DNA from: Solirubrobacterales bacterium
GTDB lineage: Bacteria; Actinomycetota; Thermoleophilia; Solirubrobacterales; Solirubrobacteraceae
DNA: 5,906 nucleotides
Assembly (NCBI GenBank): GCA_013695395.1
Contig: JACDAP010000063.1
Coordinates: 1-5,906, forward strand
Direction: 5' to 3'
A program made the translations under genes and the position numbers. The number at the start of each line of letters is the position of its first letter. Position 1 is the stretch's first letter. Below the pieces are notes generated by a model, which saw nothing but the letters and a program-made list of their open reading frames with translations, searched no databases and had not been told where the DNA came from. This document shows, in pieces, positions 1 to 4,990 of the stretch.

Positions 1-6
1 GAGCCC

Positions 7-627
7 GTGCTGCCCCTGCAGCCGTCCGCCGTGGCCGCGCTCGCCCGCCAGTTGGAGGCGCTCCTGTTCGTCTCGCCCGAGCCGGTCCCCGGGGCAGAGC
101 TGCTCGAGGCGCTCGAGGCCGAGCCCGCCGAGCTCGACGCCGCGCTGGCCGAGCTCCGGGCGGCATACGCGCCCGGCCGTCGCGGCATCGAGCTCAAGGA
201 GGTCGCCGGTGGGCTCACCTTCGCGACCGCGCCCGAGGCCGAGGACGCCGCGCGGCGCCTGCTCGCCAAGCCGCGCACGCCACCGCTCACCCCCGCGCAG
301 GCGGAGACGCTCTCGGTCGTCGCCTACCTCCAACCCGTCTCGCGCCCGGAGATCACCCGCATTCGCGGCGTGAGTGCCGATTCCGCCTCGGGCACGCTGC
401 TCGAGCGGGGGCTGATCGAGGAGGCGGGCCGCTCCCAGTTCGGGGCCGTCCTCTACCGGACGACGTCGCTGTTCCTGAAGCTCTTCGGCCTCGCCGACCT
501 CTCCGATCTCCCGGACGTCAGCGCCTGGGATCCCTCGCCCGAGGAGACCGCGGAGCTCCGCGACCGGCTGCTCCAGGCGGGCGAGGCACGCGCGGGCGGC
601 CCGGTCGGCGCCGACGCCGCAGGCTGA
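7..627 (+). CDS. scpB: Segregation and condensation protein B (ScpB)
   Basis: ScpB is the winged-helix kleisin-binding subunit of the SMC-ScpA-ScpB condensin, which compacts and segregates the chromosome in the cytoplasm. The N-terminal part (LEALLFVSPEPV, residues 16-27) is the usual start of the first winged helix. Residues 95-120 (TPAQAETLSVVAYLQPVSRP then EITRIRG) and 131-152 (LLERGLIEEAGR then VLYRTT) are the family core of the second winged helix, and residues 158-170 (KLFGLADLSDLPD) are the usual C-terminal signature. The 206 residues fit the family, with a short acidic and Ala/Gly-rich tail. The frame stays open to the left edge, so the GTG at position 7 is only the first visible start and the true start may lie outside the window. 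scpA would be expected just upstream (family knowledge, not visible). The gene ends in a hairpin facing the minus-strand hslR. Confidence 0.93.
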   Translation: MLPLQPSAVAALARQLEALLFVSPEPVPGAELLEALEAEPAELDAALAELRAAYAPGRRGIELKEVAGGLTFATAPEAEDAARRLLAKPRTPPLTPAQAETLSVVAYLQPVSRPEITRIRGVSADSASGTLLERGLIEEAGRSQFGAVLYRTTSLFLKLFGLADLSDLPDVSAWDPSPEETAELRDRLLQAGEARAGGPVGADAAG

Positions 628-707
628 AGCGGCGCGCTCGGACGTGGTGCGCTTTGACTTGCTCTGAGCAAGTCGATCGGCACCACATCTACCGCTCGGG
701 CTTCAGC
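623..707. terminator. Nested inverted repeat between convergent scpB and hslR, candidate bidirectional terminator
   Basis: Three perfect stems nest around one centre: 623-630 with 700-707 (8 bp, GCTGAAGC/GCTTCAGC), 644-650 with 680-686 (7 bp, GTGGTGC/GCACCAC), and 656-663 with 667-674 (8 bp, GACTTGCT/AGCAAGTC) closing a CTG triloop. All three share the same symmetry axis, with unpaired internal loops between them. The outer arms contain the scpB stop codon (625-627) and the hslR stop codon (703-705 on the minus strand). No clean T-tract follows on either strand, so this is not a textbook intrinsic terminator. The position between convergent genes supports a role in ending transcription from both sides or in protecting 3' ends; that role is inferred. 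Confidence 0.6.
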
Positions 708-1101
708 GCCGGCCGCGTACGCCCGGGCCCGCCTCGTAGCGGCGCCGGTCGCGCTTGGTCGGGCGCGGACCGGACTCTCCGAGCGGGACGCCCGTGAGCT
801 TCTGCTGGGCGGCGAACTCCGCGCGGGCGCGCCTACTCTCCTCGCTCTCGGCGTAGAGCAGCACCGCCTCGGCCGCCGGCCGCCGGTGGGCGGCGACCGC
901 GACCACCTCGACGCGGAAGCGCCCGTGATCGGTCTGGATCCGCAGGAGATCGCCGACGGCCACCTCGCGGCTCGGTTTGGCCCGCTGCTCGTCGGGTCCG
1001 AAGCGGACGAAGCCGCCCTTCACCGACTCGGCCGCCACCGCGCGCGTCTTGTAGAAGCGTGCGGCCCACAGCCACTTGTCGAGCCGGACTCCCTCGCTCA
1101 C
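703..1101 (-). CDS. hslR: S4-domain RNA-binding protein of the Hsp15 (HslR) family
   Basis: This is a 132-residue RNA-binding protein. The S4 domain covers about residues 5-55: VRLDKWLWAARFYKTRAVA at 5-23 is the Hsp15 signature, followed by AKPSREVAVGD at 41-51. The C-terminal half ends with the family's basic PTKRDRRR stretch at 114-121. In E. coli Hsp15 binds 50S subunits that still carry peptidyl-tRNA after translation aborts; the related RqcP acts in Firmicute ribosome quality control. A similar 50S-rescue role is inferred here. The GTG start at 1101 was chosen because it puts the S4 signature at the N-terminus and because the start overlaps the rlmN stop as GTGA, which indicates translational coupling. 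The nearest purine-rich GGAGG lies about 13 bases upstream, too far for a good Shine-Dalgarno site. The minus-strand frame stays open far upstream, but that extension runs over rlmN in another frame and is not real coding. Confidence 0.88.
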   Translation of the reverse strand: MSEGVRLDKWLWAARFYKTRAVAAESVKGGFVRFGPDEQRAKPSREVAVGDLLRIQTDHGRFRVEVVAVAAHRRPAAEAVLLYAESEESRRARAEFAAQQKLTGVPLGESGPRPTKRDRRRYEAGPGVRGRR

Positions 1102-2168
1102 GGCGCCGCCGCAGCCTCCGCGTCCGGAGCCGGGCCGGACTCCTCGCCGGCTCCCGGGTCGGCTTCCGCGCCGACGCTCGCCTCCTCGCCCGCGACCTTC
1201 GCGGCGAGCTGGCCGCAGGCCGCGTCGATGTCCCGGCCCATCGTCAGCCTGATCGTCGCCCCAACCCCTTGCTCTTCGAGCACCGCGCGGAAGCGCTCGA
1301 TCACCGCGCGCGGTGAACCGTCGTACATCCCGGTCGGGTTGTAGGGGATCAGGTTGACCTTGTAGATCCGCGGGTCGAGCACCGCCGCGAGCTCGCGGGC
1401 GTGCACGGCCTGGTCGTTGACGCCCGCGAGCATCACGTACTCCACGAAGACCTGGCGCTTCTTCGCGGCGTAGAAGCGCTCGCAGGCGGCGAGTACCTCC
1501 GCCAGCGGGTAGCGGTCGTTGATCGGCATGATCTGCGAGCGGAGCGCCTCGTCGGCGGCGTGCAGCGAGAGCGCGAGGCGGATCGGCATCGGCTCCTCGG
1601 CCAGCGCGTCGATCCCGGGGATCCAGCCGACGGTGGAGACCGCGGTGCGCCGGTGCGTCACGCCCATCGACGGCAACCGCCGGCAGGTCTCGAGGACCTG
1701 CGGCAGGTTCATCATCGGCTCGCCCATGCCCATGAAGACGACGTGGTTGATCTCGTGTTCGCGGCGGAAGTGCAAGGCTTGGTCGAGGATCTCCCCGGCC
1801 GTGAGGTTGCGCCCGAACTTCATCGTCCCGGTCGCGCAGAACGTGCAGGTGAGCGGACAGCCCGACTGCGAGGAGAGGCAGACCGATCGCCGGCCGTCGC
1901 GGTACTGCATCAGGACGGCCTCGACCGAGCGGCCGTCGTGGGTGCGGAACAGCGCCTTGACGGTGCCGTCGGTGGCGAACGCCTCGCGCACGAGCTCCAG
2001 CGAGGAGAAGGGGACGCGCCCGTCGAGCTCCTCCCGCAGCGCGGCCGGGACGTTGGTCATCTCGCCGTAGCCGGCGGCCCCGCGCGCGGCCCACTCCCAC
2101 ACCTGGCGGGCGCGGAAGGCAGGTTGGCCGGCGTCGGCCAGGGTGCTCTCGAGCAGGGCGGGATCCAC
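1098..2168 (-). CDS. rlmN: Dual-specificity 23S rRNA/tRNA adenine-C2 methyltransferase RlmN
   Basis: RlmN is a radical-SAM enzyme that methylates C2 of A2503 in 23S rRNA at the peptidyl-transferase centre and, in E. coli, A37 of some tRNAs. The protein has 356 residues. The CX3CX2C iron-sulfur motif is Cys104, Cys108 and Cys111 (GCPLTCTFC). Cys97 (SVCLSSQ) and Cys318 (DAACGQL) match the two extra cysteines used for catalysis in E. coli RlmN (Cys118 and Cys355), and GMGEP at 147-151 is the SAM-binding motif. The N-terminal accessory domain includes QPAFRARQ at 15-22 and EMTNVPAALRE at 36-46. Residues about 326-356 form an acidic, Ala/Pro-rich tail beyond the family core, probably disordered. 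The GTG start at 2168 is the only sensible one in frame: the nearby ATG at 2176 is in another frame, and the run of G just before the GTG is too close to act as a normal ribosome-binding site. It heads a two-gene unit with hslR. Confidence 0.95.
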   Translation of the reverse strand: MDPALLESTLADAGQPAFRARQVWEWAARGAAGYGEMTNVPAALREELDGRVPFSSLELVREAFATDGTVKALFRTHDGRSVEAVLMQYRDGRRSVCLSSQSGCPLTCTFCATGTMKFGRNLTAGEILDQALHFRREHEINHVVFMGMGEPMMNLPQVLETCRRLPSMGVTHRRTAVSTVGWIPGIDALAEEPMPIRLALSLHAADEALRSQIMPINDRYPLAEVLAACERFYAAKKRQVFVEYVMLAGVNDQAVHARELAAVLDPRIYKVNLIPYNPTGMYDGSPRAVIERFRAVLEEQGVGATIRLTMGRDIDAACGQLAAKVAGEEASVGAEADPGAGEESGPAPDAEAAAAP

Positions 2169-2177
2169 GCCCCCATG

Positions 2178-2212
2178 GTGACAAGACGGGCCGAGGCGTA
2201 AGACTGAACCCC
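2178..2212 (+). promoter_or_regulatory. Possible rluB promoter giving a leaderless transcript
   Basis: GTGACA at 2178-2183 matches five of six bases of a -35 TTGACA box. AAGACT at 2200-2205 is a weak -10 box after a 16-base spacer. Seven bases then separate it from the A of the rluB ATG, so transcription could begin at the start codon. No Shine-Dalgarno sequence is seen at normal spacing before the ATG, which fits a leaderless mRNA. The -10 match is poor, so this is tentative. The 44-base gap must also hold the promoter of the divergent rlmN. Confidence 0.3.
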
Positions 2213-2962
2213 ATGCGCCTCGGAAAGCACCTCGCCCACGCGGGGGTCGCCTCGCGCCGGGCCTCCGAGCAGCTGGTCAAGGGCGGCCGCGTCGAGGTCG
2301 ACGGCGCGGTGGTCACCGATCCCGCCCGCGACGTCGGCGGTGAGGAGGACATCCGGGTCGACGGCAAGACGCTGCGGCGGACCGAGCCCGGGGCCGAGCG
2401 CGCCGTCTACCTGCTCCACAAGCCGGCGGGGGTCGTCTCGACGGCGAAGGACACCCACGGGCGCCGGACCGTCGTCGAGTTCGTCCGTGCCCCCGGGGTC
2501 CGGCTGTACCCGGTCGGGCGCCTCGACGCCGAGACCACCGGGCTGATCCTGCTGACCGACGACGGCGATCTCGCCCACCGCCTGACCCATCCGAGCTTCG
2601 AGGTCCCGAAGCTCTACGTCGCCGAGGTCGAGCACGCCCCCGTCCGCGAGGACGCGCTGCGCCGGCTCCGCGAAGGCGTCCGTCTGGAGGACGGGATGAC
2701 CGCACCCGCCCGGGTCAAGCAGGTGCGCTCCGGCGTGCTGGAGCTCACCATCCACGAGGGCCGCAAGCGGCAGGTCCGGCGGATGTGCGAGGAGGTCGGC
2801 CACGCGGTCAAGCGGCTGCAGCGCGTCGCCTTCGGCCCGCTCAAGCTCGGCGACCTGGCTGAGGGCGGCGTCCGGCGGCTGAGCGCCGCGGAGATCGAGC
2901 GGCTGCGCGCCCCGGCGCCCGGGGTCCCCGGCGGCACCGGGCGTGACGGCCAGCGGGCCTGA
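2213..2962 (+). CDS. rluB: 23S rRNA pseudouridine synthase, RsuA/RluB family
   Basis: This enzyme converts a uridine near the peptidyl-transferase centre of 23S rRNA to pseudouridine (U2605 in E. coli RluB). The 249-residue protein has an N-terminal S4 RNA-binding domain at about residues 1-48 (RLGKHLAHAGVASRRASEQL at 2-21). The catalytic domain follows from about residue 64, with LLHKPAGVVST at 68-78 and GRLDAETTGLILLTDDG at 102-118, where Asp105 is the expected nucleophile. The C-terminal family motif HEGRKRQVRRM is at 181-191. The last about 17 residues are Gly/Pro-rich and nonconserved in style. The ATG at 2213 places the S4 domain at the start and there is no Shine-Dalgarno site. In many high-GC Gram-positives rluB lies directly after scpAB; here the hslR-rlmN pair sits between them. 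The sequence alone does not separate RluB from RluE or RsuA, but the scpB neighbourhood favours RluB. Confidence 0.92.
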   Translation: MRLGKHLAHAGVASRRASEQLVKGGRVEVDGAVVTDPARDVGGEEDIRVDGKTLRRTEPGAERAVYLLHKPAGVVSTAKDTHGRRTVVEFVRAPGVRLYPVGRLDAETTGLILLTDDGDLAHRLTHPSFEVPKLYVAEVEHAPVREDALRRLREGVRLEDGMTAPARVKQVRSGVLELTIHEGRKRQVRRMCEEVGHAVKRLQRVAFGPLKLGDLAEGGVRRLSAAEIERLRAPAPGVPGGTGRDGQRA

Positions 2963-2974
2963 CATCATCGCCCG

Positions 2975-3136
2975 GTGTCCCGACTCGATAGTTCGCCGAC
3001 TGTTTCCGGGGCGTCTCGACGCCCGTGCCACCGGCCGACCGCTTGTCGGTGCCACCGGCACCGGCTGCGCGATCGGCCGTCGGCACGAACGACGATCCGC
3101 GCCGCAAACAGGGGCCGAACTTCCGAGCCGGGACAC
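2975..3136. repeat. 162-bp long imperfect palindrome filling the rluB-aroH gap (MITE-like or structured RNA)
   Basis: The left arm starts GTGTCCCG (2975-2982) and the right arm ends CGGGACAC (3129-3136). Pairing position i with 6111-i across 2975-3042 and 3069-3136 gives 52 Watson-Crick pairs out of 68 with no gaps. After a one-base shift, the centre is a perfect 7-bp hairpin, CGGTGCC (3047-3053), loop ACC, GGCACCG (3057-3063). The mismatches are spread evenly in ones and twos. Symmetry stops sharply at both ends: position 2974 and outward does not pair well with 3137 and outward. The element begins 12 bases after the rluB stop codon and ends 3 bases before the aroH GTG. I see no open frame of its own, no convincing target-site duplication and no T-tract. 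It could be a miniature inverted-repeat element, two diverged head-to-head copies of a dispersed repeat, or a large RNA hairpin in the rluB-aroH transcript. Confidence 0.85.
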
Positions 3137-3139
3137 TAG

Positions 3140-3505
3140 GTGCGCCTGTTCGCCCTCCGCGGAGCCAGCTCGGTCGAGGCCAACACTCCCGAGGCGATCG
3201 TCGGGGCGACCGACACCCTCATGCGCGAGATCATGGAGCGCAACGGCGTGGGGCCCGACGATGTCGTCTCCTGCATCTTCACGCTCACCGAGGATCTCGA
3301 CGCGCAGTTCCCCGCCGTCGCCGCCCGGAACCTCGGCTTCGGCAAGGTCCCGCTGCTCTGCGCTCGCGAGATCCCGGTCCCGGGCGCGCTGCCCAGCGTC
3401 ATCCGCGTCCTGATCCACTACCACGCGCCTGAGGACCACGAGGCCCGGCACGTCTACCTCGGGGCCGCCAAGGCGCTTCGACTGGATCTCGAAGGCGCGC
3501 AGTAG
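3140..3505 (+). CDS. aroH: AroH-type monofunctional chorismate mutase
   Basis: The enzyme rearranges chorismate to prephenate, the first committed step to phenylalanine and tyrosine, as a cytosolic trimer in this fold. The 121-residue protein aligns almost without gaps to Bacillus subtilis chorismate mutase, as recalled. The active-site set is present: Arg7 (ALRGASSVE), Phe57 (AQFPAVAARN), Cys74 (VPLLCAREI), Glu77, Arg89 (SVIRVLIH), and Arg103 and Tyr106 (EARHVYLGAA), matching B. subtilis Arg7, Phe57, Cys75, Glu78, Arg90 and Tyr108. The start is GTG at 3140: an in-frame TAG occupies 3137-3139 immediately upstream, so no earlier start is possible, and this start puts Arg7 at the right position. 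There is no recognisable Shine-Dalgarno site, and the start lies three bases after a 162-bp palindrome. It converges on the hydrolase gene with 17 bases between stop codons. This is the alpha/beta-barrel AroH class, not the all-helical AroQ class. Confidence 0.94.
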   Translation: MRLFALRGASSVEANTPEAIVGATDTLMREIMERNGVGPDDVVSCIFTLTEDLDAQFPAVAARNLGFGKVPLLCAREIPVPGALPSVIRVLIHYHAPEDHEARHVYLGAAKALRLDLEGAQ

Positions 3506-3510
3506 GCGGA

Positions 3511-3521
3511 GCCCGGCGGGC
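3511..3521. terminator. Short GC hairpin between convergent aroH and hydrolase gene
   Basis: GCCC (3511-3514), loop GGC, GGGC (3518-3521) forms a 4-bp stem within the 17-base gap between the two convergent stop codons. It is the only symmetrical element there. The stem is short and lacks a T-tract, so a terminator role is weak inference and the match could be chance in GC-rich DNA. Confidence 0.2.
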
Positions 3522-3522
3522 G

Positions 3523-4764
3523 CTAGAAGCCGCGGTCCTTCAGCCAGTCACCGAGGACGGTGCGGAACTGCGGGGCGCTGCGGCCGAGGGTCACGGCGTG
3601 GCCGGTCCCCGGGAGGTTCACCTGCGTGAGGTCCGGGTTGCCTGCGAAGAGCGCCTTCTCTAGCGCCCCGGCCGGGGGCGGGAAGAGCGCGTCCTGCTCG
3701 CCGCTCAGGATCAGCACCGGGATCTTCAGCTGGAGGTTCTGGAGGGCGTCGATCACGATCGCCTGGGGCGCCGAACCGGTGTCCTGGCAGGGGTCCGGCG
3801 CGCGCCGGCGCAGCACGTCGGCGGCCACGGCCGGATCGACGTCGAAGAAGTGTCCCGCGGCGAAGTCGGCGTCGGTCTGCCCGAAGTCGCCGTAGTTGCC
3901 CGGCTTCGGGTTCGTCGCGCACTGGAGCGCGGTCGCGCCGAAGGTCGCCAGGGTGAGCGGGCTCGCCCCGAGGTTGGAGAAGGCAGCCACGACGAGCGCG
4001 TCGACGTCGCCGAAGGAGGCCGCTGCGCCCTCCACCATGAAGCCTCCGGCCGAGTGGCCGACGAGGGCGATCCGGCCGAACTGCGCGGAGGGCGCGCCGT
4101 CGAGGGCGTAGTCACCCGACTTGAGCTGCTGCACGATCTGGTGGAGGTAGTCCGCCTCGGAGCCGTAGCAGACCTCGTTCCCGTCGGGTCGCCCTGATGC
4201 GCCGTACCCGAGCCGGTCGATCGTGACCGACACGAGCCCGCGCGCGGCCTGCTCGGTCGCGTAGTCGTAGCCCGGGACCGTCCGGTAGGTCCAGAAGAAC
4301 TCGCCGTACCCGAGGCCGTGGACGTAGAGCGCCGCCGCGTCGCCGGCCGTGATGCGGTCGATGCGGCCCGTGATGTGGCCCTTGACCTCGTAGGTGGCCC
4401 CGTCCGCCGCGCACGGGACGTTCGACGTGTTCGTATTGCGGACGGTGAAGCTGACGGGGAGCGAGCGCACCGCGGTCGCGGCCTGGCGCTTGTCCTCGGC
4501 TCTGCGACGGGCCGCGGCCCGCCGCTTCTGCGCGGCCCGCCGCTTGAGCGCGGCCCTGCGCCGGGCCTTCGCCGTCCGCGACCTCGCGGCTCGGCCCTTC
4601 GTCGCACCCTTCGGCCTGGTCCCCGCCTGCTGCGGTGCCGCAGTGGTCCTCGAGCTGCCGCGGGCGTCGGCCGCGGTGGAGGGCGCCGCGGTTGCGGTCG
4701 TAGCGGATCCCACCATCAGCAGCAGCGCGACGAGCAGGAGGAGGGGGAGACGCCTTGACACCAT
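3523..4764 (-). CDS. Secreted alpha/beta hydrolase with a very basic hexapeptide-repeat linker
   Basis: This 413-residue protein is predicted to be exported and to hydrolyse an ester or similar bond; the substrate is unknown. Residues 1-26 form a Sec signal peptide: MVSRR, a hydrophobic core (LPLLLLVALLLMVG), and an ATA site suggesting cleavage near residue 26. Residues about 48-100 are Lys/Arg/Ala-rich, including five hexapeptide repeats at 67-96. The alpha/beta-hydrolase domain follows from about residue 101, with HGLGYG at 149-154 (oxyanion region) and a catalytic triad read as Ser238 in GHSAGG, Asp358 in SGEQDALFP and His389 in GTGHAV. Four cysteines (118, 199, 282, 326) could form disulfides after export. 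The start at 4764 was chosen because the signal peptide follows at once and a purine-rich GGAGAAGAG lies six bases upstream; the longer open frame to 5025 is rejected. It converges on aroH and diverges from hisC. No lipobox, sortase motif or membrane anchor was seen. Confidence 0.88.
   Translation of the reverse strand: MVSRRLPLLLLVALLLMVGSATTATAAPSTAADARGSSRTTAAPQQAGTRPKGATKGRAARSRTAKARRRAALKRRAAQKRRAAARRRAEDKRQAATAVRSLPVSFTVRNTNTSNVPCAADGATYEVKGHITGRIDRITAGDAAALYVHGLGYGEFFWTYRTVPGYDYATEQAARGLVSVTIDRLGYGASGRPDGNEVCYGSEADYLHQIVQQLKSGDYALDGAPSAQFGRIALVGHSAGGFMVEGAAASFGDVDALVVAAFSNLGASPLTLATFGATALQCATNPKPGNYGDFGQTDADFAAGHFFDVDPAVAADVLRRRAPDPCQDTGSAPQAIVIDALQNLQLKIPVLILSGEQDALFPPPAGALEKALFAGNPDLTQVNLPGTGHAVTLGRSAPQFRTVLGDWLKDRGF
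4477..4566 (-). repeat. 18-bp tandem repeat encoding basic hexapeptides in the hydrolase linker
   Basis: In the hydrolase, residues 67-96 read as five hexapeptides: ARRRAA, LKRRAA, QKRRAA, ARRRAE, DKRQAA, i.e. x-[RK]-R-[RQ]-A-[AE]. The DNA keeps part of the repeat: on the plus strand, 4514-4531 and 4532-4549 agree at 16 of 18 bases, and 4550-4567 is a more diverged third unit. This points to growth by tandem duplication. The encoded stretch is strongly cationic and should be helical. Confidence 0.75.
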
Positions 4765-4770
4765 GTCGAT

Positions 4771-4779
4771 CTCTTCTCC
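4771..4779 (-). promoter_or_regulatory. Ribosome-binding site of the hydrolase gene
   Basis: The minus strand reads GGAGAAGAG, then six bases (ATCGAC), then the ATG at 4764. This purine-rich site supports the start that places the signal peptide at the N-terminus. It is the only gene start in the window with a plausible Shine-Dalgarno sequence at normal spacing. Confidence 0.5.
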
Positions 4780-4814
4780 GGTCTTCCCCGCGCGGATCAT
4801 CACGGTCCCGAAGA

Positions 4815-4830
4815 TCCCCCTGGTGGGGGA
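4815..4830. other. G/C-run hairpin upstream of the hydrolase gene
   Basis: TCCCCC (4815-4820), loop TGGT, GGGGGA (4825-4830) is a perfect 6-bp inverted repeat about 50 bases upstream of the hydrolase ATG. It could be a leader hairpin on the minus-strand mRNA or an operator half-site pair, but runs of G and C pair easily by chance in this DNA. No clear promoter boxes were identified next to it. Confidence 0.25.
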
Positions 4831-4861
4831 CGGAGCTGGTCCCTGGGGCGGACGCCGGACG

Positions 4862-4969
4862 GTCCCGACGCTCAGGTGCTCGCAGTGCGGCGAGGCGCTC
4901 CATCCCCGCGAGGTGCACCCGGAGCCCGGACCGGGCGCGACCCCGGCGCTCGTCCGGCGCACGGCCTGA
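4862..4969 (+). pseudogene. Possible remnant of a HxlR-type winged-helix regulator (C-terminal tail)
   Basis: The plus-strand frame ending at the TGA 4967-4969 encodes LRCSQCGEALHPREV followed by HPEPGPGA, then a short basic end (LVRRTA). A CxxCGxxLxPREVxxEPGPG tail is, from memory, typical of the C-terminus of actinobacterial HxlR/MarR-like winged-helix regulators. The codons keep G/C at the third position, so it still looks like coding DNA. Nothing upstream in the frame looks like a winged helix: the frame enters the hydrolase upstream region, with GTG at 4823 as the nearest start, giving at most a 48-residue product. I read it as the tail of a deleted regulator, divergent from the hydrolase it might once have controlled. 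A small real gene or a chance frame are alternatives. The similarity was not checked by search. Confidence 0.4.
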
Positions 4970-4976
4970 GCCCGCG

Positions 4977-4982
4977 TACCAT
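4977..4982 (+). promoter_or_regulatory. Possible -10 box for a leaderless hisC transcript
   Basis: TACCAT fits the actinobacterial TANNNT -10 pattern and lies eight bases before the A of the hisC ATG at 4991, so transcription could start at the initiator codon. No -35 box was seen at the expected distance, and no Shine-Dalgarno site precedes hisC. It is a single hexamer, hence tentative. Confidence 0.35.
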
Positions 4983-4990
4983 GGCCGATC

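Noticed and set aside
1401..2201. A 266-residue plus-strand frame opposite rlmN
   Set aside because: It mirrors the rlmN coding strand, has His/Arg/Asp-rich low-complexity composition and no motif; rlmN has all catalytic residues.
703..2367. A single 554-residue minus-strand protein
   Set aside because: Only the last 132 residues (from 1101 down) resemble a protein family; the upstream part is rlmN and rluB DNA read in the wrong frame, rich in Arg and Pro as expected for shadows in high-GC DNA.
2975..3136. The palindrome as an ordinary intrinsic terminator for rluB
   Set aside because: It is far too long, has no T-tract on either strand, and ends next to the start of a gene in the same direction.
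2057..3451. A 464-residue minus-strand frame across rluB and aroH
   Set aside because: It is antisense to two well-supported genes, passes straight through the palindrome, and shows no family motif.
3753..4607. A 284-residue Ser/Arg/Thr-rich minus-strand frame within the hydrolase gene
   Set aside because: It is an out-of-frame reading of the hydrolase, whose own frame carries a signal peptide and catalytic triad.
4394..4861. Upstream part of the plus-strand frame that ends at 4969, as regulator coding sequence
   Set aside because: It lies antisense to the hydrolase signal peptide and basic linker and shows no winged-helix pattern; only the last about 36 codons look like a regulator tail.
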